64,000 nt of DNA from Orobanche coerulescens (GCA_033398695.1 CM065804.1:33845001-33909000), one strand, 5' to 3'; shown: positions 11,099 through 22,026, counted from the stretch's first letter. Notes: a model not told the origin generated them from the sequence alone. Made by a program: numbers and translations.

Positions 11099-11998
11099 AC
11101 TACCTTTTTAGATGGCCTAATTACAGTTTAGTCCCTATTGTTTTAGATATTACAATGAAGGACAATCTTTGCTCTGTCCAGAAACTATATTTACAACGAA
11201 GGACAAAACTCAAAATTTCACATGATGTCACAAGAGAGAGTACTGATATTCCGGATTTGCCCTTTTATTTTCCTTTTTGTTTTTACCCATTTATTTTTTA
11301 TCTCACGTGGATGGCACATGCTGGACCTCATTGTAATATATATATATATATAACACTTTTGGACTTCAGTGTAATAAATTTTCAAACTTTCTAGAAAAAA
11401 ATATTTTTTCCAAAAAAGAAAAGTATTTTCTGGAAAAAATATATTATTTTTCGAAAAAATAAAAAAATTATTTTCTGGGAAAAAAATTATCTTTTCAAAA
11501 AAAACATTATTTTATGGATTTTTTTATTTTTTTGAAAAAACTAAAAAAATATTTTCTGGAAAAAAATATTTTTTGGCAAAAAAATATATTTTCGAAAAAA
11601 AAAATCATTTTCTGGAAAAAAATATTTTTTCGAAGATATAAAATTATTTTAAGATTTTTATTTTTGAAAAAATAAAAAATTTATTTTCTGGAAAAAAAAT
11701 TATTTTTGCGAAAAGAATAAAAAAACTTATTTTCTGGAAAAAAATTATATTTCGAAAAAAAATTATTTTCTGACAAAAATATATTTTTTAAAAGAAATGT
11801 ATTAGCCAAACACTTTAATAACTTATAAGCTATTTATTTCATATGAAATGTATTTTAAAAGAAATATTTTATTCAATTAAATAGAGGGGCATTTTCGTCT
11901 TTTTAATGGAAGTCAACAACAAATCAGATTTTTGTCCTTCGCTGTAATTTATGAAACAATATGGACTAAACTGTAAACAGACCATCTAATAAGGTAGT
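11099..11998. mobile_element. non-autonomous inverted-repeat DNA transposon, 900 bp
   Basis: The left 65 bases (ACTACCTTTTTAGATGG.. through ACAGTTTAGTCC to GAAGGAC) are repeated inverted at the right end (11935-11998). No coding sequence lies between. Common words such as TTTAGTCC and GAAGGAC recur inside the ends, as in some plant Mutator- or hAT-related MITEs. I found no convincing target duplication, so the superfamily is open. Confidence 0.7.
11388..11800. repeat. degenerate AT-rich minisatellite
   Basis: About eight degenerate units, each centred on TTATTTTCTGGAAAAAAA and separated by runs such as TTTTTTCGAAAAAATAAA. The unit core TTTTCTGGAAAA is nearly self-complementary, so the block can form many small hairpins. 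Confidence 0.8.
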
Positions 11999-12014
11999 TG
12001 GCTGTAATTTTCCC

Positions 12015-12039
12015 ATATATATATATATATATATATATA
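12015..12039. repeat. (TA)n microsatellite
   Basis: Uninterrupted TA repeat. Confidence 0.9.
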
Positions 12040-12119
12040 CAAGGAAAACGATACACACTTGAACACATAAAAATTTACGTAGAATATAATTCGTATGGCA
12101 AGATACTTGCCTCGATAAA

Positions 12120-12222
12120 CCACACCGACTGGCGTGCGCCAACAGTTAGCGTGCACTGACTGTCTCAATAGCGTGCTAACACGACATATCAGCACGCGCT
12201 ATAATACTGCATAGCGTGCACT
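12120..12222. repeat. TAGCGTGC-type palindrome cluster, worn copy
   Basis: Degenerate members of the motif TAGCGYRCGCTA: GGCGTGCGCC, TTAGCGTGCACT, TAGCGTGCTA, CAGCACGCGCTA and ATAGCGTGCACTA. Denser clusters occur in the LTRs of elements A, C and E. Confidence 0.7.
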
Positions 12223-12230
12223 ATGCCTAC

Positions 12231-12235
12231 AGAAC
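12231..12235. repeat. target site duplication of element B, left copy
   Basis: AGAAC, identical to 37839-37843. Confidence 0.9.
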
Positions 12236-13159
12236 TGTAACATCCCCAGATTAAACCGGGAATATTATACGCCGCAGACCCTCTCCGTGAGGATCCACCA
12301 GGCTAGACATCAAAACATCACATTACATTACATACCGACGAATCAAAATAACGGACCAATAGACCGATTTGGTCTTTCGTCACTGACTTACAAATCAAAA
12401 TACATAAACTCATCCAGACTCATACCCACACACAAGGGTAAAATACTTGCAACAACGAACAATAAGACAGCGGAAAAGACAATACAATGGACTCCGACTA
12501 ACTGAACCCAAAACTGGCCTTCGTGTGATTAGTATCATTCGTCTTTCATCATCCCTCGTACCGATCCTGTGTCTTGCTCCCGAAAACCTGCATGTACCTG
12601 GACACAATACAGATATCCACCCCCCGATTACTCGGGGGTTAGCAAAACTCCACTGTTTCGCTAGTGCAAGTATAAAGTGCAAATACGAGCCATACACAAC
12701 ACATTCCGAGAATACAACAAAAGACTTCCCGAGGTATATTTAGTTAAAAATAGTTCAAGTCTTGAAAGTAGAAACGAAGTAAGTAAGCACTTTGAAAAAC
12801 ATTTTCAAATCTCGGGAGTTTTAAAAACATTAGAAATTGAAAAGTTCTTAAATTCCTCGAAAATCATTTAGGGTCACAGCCCCAAAGTTCTTTTTCCAAA
12901 ATGCAAATCCGTTAACAAAACGCGGGGTCCACGACCCAACCATTATGGTCACAAAACACAGGGTCCACGACCCGATCATCCACTTCAATTCACTTACAAG
13001 TGCACATTACACATAACACATTAATCTTATGCCATTCTAGCCAAGCACCAAGACTCGATTTATAATGTCTCTCGACCCCAAGAACAAAGCATTGTGATAC
13101 ACCTGACAATAACACAATTAACGAAAACATCAACGTCATCCTCAAGATGAAAACCACAA

Positions 13160-13385
13160 TCGTAACCGCGGCCGTACCCCTTAGTATCGACCCCGGACAT
13201 CCGTCGGACACTCCGGTGGAAACCACTTCCGCGGCCGTACCCCTTAGTATCGACCCCCAGACATCCCGTCGGACACTCCGGGTGGAAGTTCAACCACACA
13301 CACACCCAAGTCCACTTCCGTGGCCGTACCCCTTAGTATCGACCCCCAGACATCCCGTCGGACACTCCGGGTGGAAGGAACAACA
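13160..13385. repeat. tandem repeat in element B LTR
   Basis: Three units, each with GCCGTACCCCTTAGTATCGA and then CATCCCGTCGGACACTCCGG, starting near 13168, 13234 and 13324. The right LTR has the same three units at 35800-36020. Frames on both strands here only read the repeat. Confidence 0.9.
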
Positions 13386-14519
13386 CACACACGTTCCAAA
13401 ATCACAGTTGCAAACCACAAGCCTCGAAGGTCAATCACAGTATATATAGTCGAGGTACCTTACTAGAATGGCCAATTCATCCAACACATGCTCACAAACC
13501 ATAACTAATACTATCAACAAGAAAGAACACTATTCCAACAGCACCGAACGGCACAACCAATATCACATAAATTCACATAGTTCATCGATAACCACATGTC
13601 TCCATGTACAGCTTAAACAAAGGATTAAACTTCAAAACTTACCGACGACGTAATCACACACAATGGCATCACACGAAAGTATTACGATCTTATACTCAAC
13701 ATTAATACATGTATTCAATTAAGCATATTAATTCTCGGAACACATGAGTCGTCTTTAAGAAAACCATGATGGTAAATATACCGATACTTTTGAAAAAGAT
13801 GGTTATGAATATTTATTTAGCACATATCGACGATTAACAACCATTATATCCACAAAACACGTAATGTATGGGCAAGATACTTGCCTCGATAATCGATACC
13901 GGACACTCCTACAATCACGGCTCAGTCGGGACACCTCGAACACCTACGATTCCCCGGCGAAGGAAAAGAATACACCCACGATCGAGAAGCTTGAAGAAAA
14001 CGACGAACGGAAGGGTTCCGACTCGAGTTCTTCACAAGAATTCCGACTCGAGTTCTTCACAAGAATTCGACCCTAACAACATATAATCAATAAATCATCG
14101 ATCATACGAAGAAGAATAATCGTAGAACGCCCGAAACCCCTCTACGACATTCTATCGGACACCTTCAAGGCGTCGATCAAGAACTCGACCAAATCGATGA
14201 ATCGATACGATCCAACCATGGAATAATAAAGGAAATGATATAATATATCTAAATTATCATCAATCCATCATAACTCTAAGTTAAATCGGATTAATCGGAC
14301 GAAAACAACCAAAATACCCAAAATCCCCAAAATTAGATTTCTAGAAAATTTGACCTGATTCGGTAGATCGGAGGATGTTATAGGAGGGATGATTGATGAT
14401 ATGAGCCTCAAAACTTCATGGATTAAATGTATAACAACATTGCTCCAAGATTCCCACGCCTCCATCCGCGGAAGAGAAGAAAAAGAGTGAGAGAATGGGT
14501 GAAAAAAACGTCCGCAGGC

Positions 14520-14527
14520 CTTAAATA
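14520..14527 (-). promoter_or_regulatory. TATA-like box, element B LTR
   Basis: CTTAAATA on plus, TATTTAAG on minus, about 10 bases downstream of the palindrome array on the minus strand. The right LTR copy is at 37134-37141. Confidence 0.45.
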
Positions 14528-14537
14528 GGCCGACTGC

Positions 14538-14700
14538 CGGCCGGGTTACGTACGTAACCGGCCATGGCTTACGTACGTAACCGGCCATGGCCGAACACAC
14601 TGCCTGGAAATGCCGGAAACGTTACGTACGTTACCGGCCAGGGCCTTACGTACGTAACCGGCCTTACGTACGTAACGGCCGAGCACTACCGTACGTTACT
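14538..14700. repeat. TTACGTACGTAA palindrome array, element B LTR
   Basis: Six or more copies of TTACGTACGTAA or GTTACGTACGTTAC, mostly followed by CCGGCC, within 160 bases directly upstream of the TATA-like box. The core TTACGTACGTAA is a perfect palindrome. The right LTR copy (37150-37310) is scrambled by small losses. Confidence 0.9.
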
Positions 14701-15262
14701 CGGCCAGGGCCGGCCTGGCTCGAGCATGCCCGGCCATGACTCGGCCGGAACCAACTCCGACGGCCCGAACGACCCCGAAACCCGAACCTGAGTCCGAATC
14801 GAAGATACGGTTACGAAGTACTCGCAAAGACGAATCCGAGCACAAAGAGAACACACGATTCCGACCACCCGAAGGCTCGGAATTCGACAACGGAAGTAAT
14901 TACCCAAAACTTTGGGAAATTACGAAAATGGCCCAAAATGTCCGAAAATCACGATACGCGATCGAAACACCAAACCAAAGCTCGCAACATGAATAATAAC
15001 ATTAAATGAAATTACGAGAAACTCGAAACAACAGTTTCGGATGAGATTCGCAAGAATCGAACTCAAGTGCGGAAAAGTCGCTAAAAAGCTCGGAACTCAA
15101 CAAAGCGATACCGAAACGAACTCGGATGACAAAAAGTGCAGAATTAATCATTCTCAAAATGACGAAACGGTCATGAGGGAGTCGTCAAAACGGACTCCGG
15201 CCGAAAAAGAAATTTACCGAAAATTGAAAATTGCGGATATTACATTCTACCCTCCTTAAAAG

Positions 15263-15281
15263 AAGTTTCGTCCCGAAACTT
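15263..15281 (-). promoter_or_regulatory. hairpin before polypurine tract, element B
   Basis: AAGTTTCG-TCC-CGAAACTT: an 8-bp perfect stem with a 3-base loop. It sits at the same place in elements A, C, D and E. Confidence 0.75.
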
Positions 15282-15818
15282 AAAACAAGTAGGGAGAAGA
15301 AATATCCCGCCAGGAAAACTCAACGAGATATGCAAGGAAACGCGTAACTCACGCCTATCGGCGAAACGTTACAAGCAACACAAAGGAATATACGGTGTGA
15401 AAACACGCTCCACGATGACCAACACGACGTCGCCGTTAGGGATATAACAAAACCAACAAGTTACAAGCATCATCAAATGGATAATACAATCAAGTCAATT
15501 ATCCGAACAATCACAAAACACAACGGACGAAAATCGATATGATTGACCAACCCAACGGTACATCAATCGCTGAACAAATACTGAATTCCACCGCCCAAGG
15601 GTTGGAAGATCGAAAACGAGACTAATTTTCCGAACTTGGAAAGGTCACAACGATATATAGATCAATTTGGGACAATATCAGAACTCGCTCGAGTGACAAA
15701 GGTGAGAAACAACACCAGGTCAGAAGCATCAACGAACACAGTCGAGTCGTTACGGTTGGACGAAACAGAAGAGAAAGAAAGAAAAATGTGGGTATTACAT
15801 CATATCACCTTTAAAAGA

Positions 15819-15835
15819 GGTTTCGTCCAGAAACC
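15819..15835 (-). promoter_or_regulatory. second hairpin, relic gypsy 3' end
   Basis: GGTTTCGTCCAGAAACC, next to a purine-rich tract complement and an LTR-like end. It is probably left from another element or an internal duplication. Confidence 0.55.
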
Positions 15836-16679
15836 TAAACAACGAGAACGAAGTGCTGGAATAGCAACCTTCCCGACCATATCCTATTGGTCCACATCCG
15901 ATCTTCATGGCCATTAGTATCGTGGTCACGACTGTATCCTCTGCCCATCGGCATACTAAGCGGATTCCCACTCAATACGTTTGCACGACTTCGCAAAATA
16001 TTATACTAAAGTACCAACTCAGCACGACATATCACATAAGGTAACCAATAACAACTCGAAAAGAAAATCCACGAGGTATCCTTTTAAAGGAAATCTTTTG
16101 AAAATCCTTGGATTTGTATGGTATTTAAAATAAACTTTAAAAGTACTTTTGGTACCTCGGGTTGTTTCATCAAAACTTGTAAACAACATACTTTAACCGT
16201 CTCATTTGAAATCATTTGAAGTCATCATGCCTCTACGTATCATCATCACCGTTAACAACTAACAAGTTAACCATGCAAGATCATCAAATCATTCTTACAT
16301 ACTCTAACATTTCCAATTCAGAGTTTGAACTTTACATCGAGTGAGATTTTTCATCTTTCACTATATTTTTTTGAAAATAAAAATCGCATTGGTTTTTGAA
16401 ATAAAATATTTTTATGGTGTGGAAGATTTTTGAAAATCATTCACTCGAATTATTTGAAAATACAACAATACGTTAAAAATCATTTTCGAAAATTCTCCCA
16501 ACACTTCACAAACATCAACGATGGTAATATTTTACAAAATGTCTACATGTATTTTAAAACAACTCTTTCAAATACCATCGAGGTTTTATTTGAGAATCCA
16601 AGGCCGGCTTGCCAATTCCAAATAATTTTCAAAGTATACACGGAGCCGCCGATTAATCGAACCGTCAAAACTTTGTGAA

Positions 16680-16684
16680 GTTTC
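16680..16684. repeat. target site duplication of the LARD, left copy
   Basis: GTTTC, identical to 33660-33664. Confidence 0.9.
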
Positions 16685-16904
16685 TGATCGCTCGAAAAGT
16701 TATCCTAAAAATAGGAGTTCTTGAGTCGCTCGCAAATATATACGAGGTAGAAGTAGTTTGTGGTGAGTTCTACCAAGGTCTTTTCTCTCGAGGATTGTCC
16801 AACAGGGCTTCGTATAATTTTTTGTTACAAATTGCGAGAAATAAATACTAAAATATTAAAAAAGATATTTTTGGGTTTTTTAAAAATTAACTAAATTAAA
16901 ATGC

Positions 16905-17075
16905 ACTATATTTAATTTAAACTATTTTTAATAAGACTATTTTAATAAGACTATTTTTAACAAGACTATTTATACTAGACTATTTATATTAAGACTATTT
17001 ATACTAGACTATTTATACTAGACTATTTATATTAAGACTATTTATACTAGACTATTTATACTAGACTATTTTTAA
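16905..17075. repeat. GACTATTTATACTA minisatellite in LARD LTR
   Basis: About ten units of AGACTATTTATACT or AGACTATTTATATTA. The other LTR has the same run at 31840-32000. Confidence 0.9.
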
Positions 17076-17195
17076 CTAGTGAAAATGAATAGAATTAAAA
17101 TGAGTTGGGAATTTATAAAATCTAGGGGAATACGGGTTCATTAAATTAGGTATTTTATAGGAATTGATTTATATGGATATAAAAGAAAAAACGAA

Positions 17196-17642
17196 TGTTT
17201 ATCGAGTAATCAACTTTTCACCTCCGTACTTTCGTAATCAAAGATGTCTTAATCGCTGTCACTTTTTTAAGATGTTGATAACAAGATTAACACTTGATAG
17301 ATTGAAAAGATGTGTTTCCAATACACTTAACAATCAATCAAGGAGGTTTCACTAGTAGAAATAGGATATGATCAATCTCTATTTAAACCAATTAGTCCTT
17401 TCATTTCTCTAACTTGACTATTTTTAGGATAAACGATCGTTCATCGAGTAATCAACTTTTCACCTCCGTACTTTCGTAATCAAAGATGTCTTAACCACTT
17501 TCGGAATCTTAAGATGTTGATAACAAGATTAACATTTGATAGATTGAAAAGATATGTTTCCAATTCACTCAACAATCAATCAAGAAGGTTTCATTAGTAA
17601 AAATAGGATATGATCAATCTCTATTTAAACCAATTAGTCCTA
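17196..17642. repeat. 205-bp direct duplication in LARD LTR
   Basis: Two copies of a segment starting TCGAGTAATCAACTTTTCAC and ending AACCAATTAGTCCT, 242 bases apart. It is also present in the right LTR (32129-32570), so it predates this insertion. Confidence 0.9.
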
Positions 17643-18131
17643 AAAATAGTTTAAATCAATCAAATACTCAATATATAACCTAATAGAAATCCCCCTTCCC
17701 CTAGGAAGAAATATTAGCTACTCATTGGTTTATTATACAAACTAAAATTATAATAGAAATAATGATATATATAATATATATATAGAAACTTTTAATTACT
17801 AGAACTTAATGACAATAGATAAAACTTACTTGAATATGATGAATCAAAGTGCAAGAAACAAACTTCAAAATATAACTTCAAACTTGTTTAAAGGTTACAA
17901 GCTTACAAAAATTGAAAGTAAAATACTAAGTGCTTATTGATCAAGCACTTTTCAATTACAAACTAAATGAAAGAAAAACTTCAAACCAAAAATAAAATAC
18001 AAACTAAAATTGAAAGTTCTAAGGAAAATATATTGCTAAAAAAAGTATTTCTTAGCAAGAAGATGGGTTTGAGAATTGGTAATTGGTATTGGTAATTGAT
18101 TAATTGGTTTTTTGCAATGGATGAACATGTC

Positions 18132-18139
18132 CTTTTATA
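18132..18139 (-). promoter_or_regulatory. TATA box, LARD LTR
   Basis: CTTTTATA on plus, TATAAAAG on minus. The identical copy is at 33062-33069. Confidence 0.6.
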
Positions 18140-18313
18140 GGTGATTTTCAAGAATACAATTGATTATTTAATTCAAAATATCTATTGTAATATCATTTTT
18201 TTAATTCTTTGTTCACACTTCACCCATGTCTTTGAATTTTCAGATTTTTGACCAAAAAAATATCTTGTGGTTGATTTCACAAGTTGGTCAAAAGTGGACT
18301 AATTTTGCATGGC

Positions 18314-18511
18314 ATCTGCTGAAAAACGGCGATGAAAAACGGCCCGGTTGCCCGTGTTGTGCGCCGTTATGTGGTGACTCGGTCTCTTCCGGAATACGCG
18401 CGAGGACACGGCGCTAAATGCCGGCCGTGTGTGAAACGGCCCAAGACACGGCCTCTTTTGCGCCGTATGTGAAACGGCCGACAGAACACGGTCCATTTTG
18501 CGCCGTTTTGT
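18314..18511. repeat. GC-rich ACGGCC/CCGTGT motif block, LARD LTR
   Basis: Repeated words AAACGGC, TGCGCCGT, GGCCGTGT, AGACACGGCC and GAACACGG, in an otherwise AT-rich LTR, about 175 bases upstream of the TATA box on the minus strand. The copy in the right LTR is at 33248-33445. Confidence 0.8.
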
Positions 18512-18725
18512 ATGGTCGTTTGTCCTGGAAAAATTCCCGTCGTTGGATTTGATCTTGTTTTCCGTCCTTTTTGATGCTTCATGTCAGTAATCTGTAAAAT
18601 AACCATTTTTAGCTCATGTTTGGACATATCTGTAAAATATATATTTTTAATCACAAATCAGTACAATTATGCCCGGAAAAATGAATATTTTGTATATGAA
18701 TTTTAGATCAATTATGCACTAATCA

Positions 18726-18740
18726 AATACCCCACACTTA
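18726..18740 (-). promoter_or_regulatory. polypurine tract of the LARD
   Basis: Minus strand TAAGTGTGGGGTATT directly before the LTR start TGATTAGTGC. This is a typical Athila/Tat form. Confidence 0.85.
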
Positions 18741-20370
18741 AATTCTTGCTAGTCCCGAGCAAGACTCTTTATTAATCACACACAAAATAAAAATTAAAAT
18801 AAGACATAAAATAAAAAATAAAAAATAATACACACAAATTTAAGAAAAATAATTATATATAAAGATAAAAAGAGATCAAAATGCCATTAATACACAATAA
18901 CCAACTTTATACAGTAGATAGAAATGAATCAAGATTCAAAATAAATCTACTAACGATTTTGAAGTTAAAACACGGTTTTTATTTTTGTAATTCCAAAATA
19001 CAAGGTTTTCCACCCAAAAGGTTGATTATTTCTTTCCCACTCGTGACTTCACACGACTCCCTTTAATGGTTGCTCTCGATCACTCGTTTATTTTTCGACT
19101 CAATATGAAGAAGAATTTCATCGGCGTCATCAAATATTGTGATTTTTACAAAATTGAGTGTATTGAAATTCAGCTGCTAATTAATTCAAATATGCTCATA
19201 AACTACATCCCTTTTAGTGATAGCTTTCACACCGTTATTTGCTAACGTGTAGCTCTTTTCACTAACACAATTTCTATCTCATTATTTTTCTTTCGTAAAA
19301 AGGTGATAGCTTTCACACCGTTATTTGCTAACGTGTAGCTCTTTTCACCAATTTTTCTGAGACGGCAGCTACGCACCAACAATGGTTAGTCCTTTATTTT
19401 TCGCAAAATTTAAGACTTCCAAAATTAGGCAGCTGTTGCTGCTCAACACTTCTCCTTTTCGTCATTTGTTTTTTTAGGTGATAGCTTTCACACTGTTATT
19501 TGCTAACGTGTAGCTCTTTTCACCAATGACTCCCTTTTTTTTTTTAGGGAATAGAATTTTTGCAGAAAATCATTTTTTAGTTAAGCATGAAAAATCAAAA
19601 ACTCCACAAATTAAGTAAATTTCAGTTTTATTTTTCATCAACCAATTGATTCTTCTTTTCTCAAGGTAACGAATGACTCGATTTTATATGATAATTACAA
19701 GGTTTGGAAAGAGAGATTAAGGCTCAAAGTTTTGGAATATACAATTTTTTTACCGGTTAAAACAATTTTTAGAAGCTTGTATATAGCTAATTTATTGGTG
19801 TTATGGCCAGATCTAGAAATCTCACAAATCAAAATAATATATATATATATATATATATATACTGAAAAAAAAAATTTAGGCAAATAAAAACACACCAAAA
19901 TACTAACACACCAAAACACTAAAACAAACCACACCAAAATAAAAACACACCAAAAAACTAAAACAAACCACCCCAAAATTGAAAATAAAACTGTCTCGCT
20001 TTATAAAATAAAAATAAAAATCAATGCGTAAAAGCGTAATACTCCTGTTAAGAAAGTTGATGTCTGAGCCTAATGCCTTTTAGAATCTGCTAGAGAATAA
20101 ATATACGAGGCACACACAAAAGAAAATAAAATATACTCGTAAGTATAACATAATTTTTTAGATGCGCATCAAGAAAGTCCGAAGAGTCGCCTTACGCTGC
20201 CATCAAAGTTTTTAAAAAAAGCAAAACACGAAATAAAAATTACAAAGAATACATAAATCGCGAATAGATGCGCGTCAAGAGATCAAGAAGAAACTCCTTA
20301 AGCTGCCATCATTTAGCACGATTATTACACACGACAGAAAGTAAAAATACAAGAGGTCCGTCATGGGGTA
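18741..20370 (-). other. LARD 3' non-coding tail with direct repeats
   Basis: No coding potential. A 47-base unit GTGATAGCTTTCACACCG..GCTCTTTTCAC occurs three times (19217-19262, 19302-19349, 19479-19525). A looser pair, GATGCGC(A/G)TCAAGA..GCTGCCATCA, lies at 20161-20206 and 20268-20313, just downstream of the LOG stop. A TA microsatellite is at 19837-19860. Confidence 0.75.
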
Positions 20371-20694
20371 TCAAAGGGAGAGGAATGAATCCACTTTTCG
20401 TTTTCTCACTGTAAAATCTTCTACCCAGACAATTTTAGCTAGAGCTGGATCTGGTTGAGGAACAAATTCATTGAGTTTTTTGATTAGTTCTTCTGGTGTT
20501 GTTGCAACGACTATGATTCGTTTTGCACGCTCGGAAATAAAGCCCTTTTAGGCAGAGTAGTCGATGAAAGACAGTAAACCATCAAAGAAACCATTGACAT
20601 TAAGCACTCCTATTGGTTTTTGATGAACATTTAGCTGGGCTCTGGTAACCACATGAAAAAGTTCCTCAAGGGTGCCAAAACCACCGGGAAGGGC
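20371..20694 (-). pseudogene. LOG: LOG-like cytokinin-activating enzyme, 3' part (continues 30573-30241)
   Basis: C-terminal half of the enzyme described at 30241-30573. Read on the minus strand from 20694 it starts [20 protein letters not shown], the PGGxGTxxE signature of LOG phosphoribohydrolases. It then gives a typical LOG C-terminus ([20 protein letters not shown], later RIIVVATTPEELIKKL) to TGA at 20371-20373. An in-frame TAA at 20548-20550 (codon 160 of the joined frame) sits in DYSA-stop-KGFISERA, where the family reads on. Element A's GATAA duplication joins the halves exactly in frame, so the split is due only to that insertion. The TAA is a separate mutation, or a reading error. 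Confidence 0.85.
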
Positions 20695-20699
20695 GATAA
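20695..20699. repeat. target site duplication of element A, left copy
   Basis: GATAA, identical to 30241-30245. Confidence 0.9.
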
Positions 20700-20865
20700 T
20701 GTAATGCCCGAGATCTTTGTTATGTAATTGGAACTTGTGATATTGTAATGATCATACTTTTGTCTGAGTATTATTCTTCGTATTTCATAATCCGATGTTG
20801 CCGAGCGTTTAATTTCATGGTTGTGATTTGTAAGGTTGAAATTGCGGCATGTAGCGCACGCTACA

Positions 20866-21146
20866 GGCTAAGGGTAGCGTACGCTAACATGGTTTCATAG
20901 CGCACGCTACAGAATGTAATTAGCGCACGCTATGCGTGGTCAAATTGATTGGGACGTGCGGTAGGTGAGATCTGGCCGGGGGACCCCTGTCGGATTGTGT
21001 TGGATGTACCTGGACGGCTTTCGGGAAAAGCCGAGTCAACGCCTTAGCGCACGCTACAGGTCGATGCGTAGCGCATGCTAAGTGCCGAGTACAGTTTAGA
21101 CTGTGAGCCGTTAGCGCACGCTACGAATAGGGTCTAGCGCGCTAAT
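20866..21146. repeat. TAGCGCACGCTA palindrome array, element A 5' LTR
   Basis: Eight or so copies of TAGCGCACGCTA, TAGCGTACGCTA or TAGCGCGCTA. The last ends about 10 bases before the TATA box. The 3' LTR copy is at 28066-28352. Confidence 0.9.
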
Positions 21147-21156
21147 AGCCATTTAT

Positions 21157-21164
21157 TATAAATA
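21157..21164 (+). promoter_or_regulatory. TATA box, element A 5' LTR
   Basis: TATAAATA in ATTTATTATAAATAGGAC, right after the palindrome array. The same in the 3' LTR is at 28367-28374. Confidence 0.7.
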
Positions 21165-21833
21165 GGACATCATCCTATTCGAGATTTCAGTTTTTCTCCT
21201 CCCATAACCCGAACTCTTACACTTAGAACATAACTCACTTCGTCCCAAACACTTCATATCAACCTCCTAGTTCGAGATTGAAGATCGTATATCATTGGAG
21301 ATTGGTGTTCAAGCCTTCGGTGTTGGATCGCTTCATTTTTTCCTCCGTATTCTTCACTACTTTGAGGTAGGTGATTCTTCACTGATGTTAGTAATGTTCT
21401 TAAGGACGTCTGATCATGTTTAGATAGCCAGTTATTTTGTTTATGATCGGTCTTCACATGTTAGAAGGATATTTTCGATGTTTCGACACTTATTCATCGT
21501 ATGAACCTTTGAACCATCTTATAAGGACTCCTAAGCATGTTCAAATCAAGTTAGGATCAATAATCGGATATTTACCCAGTTGATACGTTTTACACGATGG
21601 AATCATGTGTTTTGGAACGTAGAACAAATGGAGCTTAGATTATTTCTTGGAGATCGTAGATGAATTATGATGTTGAGTTGGCTATCCGTATATTTGTATT
21701 TCACGATCATAAATCTTCCACAAACCTTATTAGCATGATTTGCCCGAAGATAACTTGTATTATCACGGTAGAATTCATGAGTTCTTCACCATTCAACCTA
21801 GTTTTCGGATTTCAGTATTCTGCCATGCAGTAT

Positions 21834-22026
21834 TAGCGCACGCTAACACATGTGAGTTAACGTGCGCTATCGGGGTCAGTTAACGCCCGAAACGTACGTA
21901 GCGTACGTTATGAGACCAGCCGAGTCAGACTGCCAGACCGTGGCTAGCGCACGCTAGTCTTATACGATAGCGTACGCTAACAGTCCGTCTTAGCGCACGT
22001 TACGTAGAGTACGTAGCGCGCGCTAA
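21834..22026. repeat. second TAGCG palindrome cluster, element A 5' LTR
   Basis: Further copies (TTAGCGCACGCTAA, TAACGTGCGCTA, GCTAGCGCACGCTAG, TAGCGCGCGCTAA) about 680 bases downstream of the TATA box, so inside the transcribed region. The 3' LTR copy is at 29037-29227. Confidence 0.85.

Larger units (their letters stand above)
10457..12235 (-). repeat. worn gypsy-type LTR, the landing site of element B
   Basis: Not coding. It shares features with the minus-strand LTR of element B: a GGCAAGATACTTGCCTCGATAA-type stretch (12098-12119, matching about 13870-13892) and a TAGCGTGC motif cluster at 12130-12222. Element B is inserted at 12235/37839 with an AGAAC duplication, so 37839-38006 should be the continuation. 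A 900-bp inverted-repeat transposon (11099-11998) sits inside. Confidence 0.4.
12236..15244 (-). repeat. element B 3' LTR (left copy)
   Basis: On the minus strand it starts TGTAATATCC and ends GGGGATGTTACA. It has a TATA-like TATTTAAG (plus 14520-14527) with a TTACGTACGTAA palindrome array immediately upstream. Tandem repeats lie further downstream (13160-13380). Confidence 0.9.
15245..16679 (-). other. element B internal region, 3' part
   Basis: Starts on plus with the purine-rich tract complement (TTCTACCCTCCTTAAAAG) and hairpin (15263-15281). A second LTR-end-like GGGTATTACA (15789-15798), followed by CCTTTAAAAGAGG and another hairpin (15819-15835), shows a relic of a second gypsy 3' end. 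No protein domain is seen. Confidence 0.7.
16685..18725 (-). repeat. LARD 3' LTR (left copy)
   Basis: Near-identical to 31612-33659. It contains an AGACTATTTATACT minisatellite (16905-17075), a direct duplication of about 205 bases (17196-17400 and 17438-17642), a TATA box CTATAAAAGG on minus (18132-18139) and a GC-rich ACGGCC/CCGTGT motif block (18314-18511) upstream of it. Confidence 0.95.

Noticed and set aside
12287..14086. Small frames in the B LTR, repeated at 34919-36706
   Set aside because: They occur in both LTR copies and read tandem repeats and non-coding LTR sequence.
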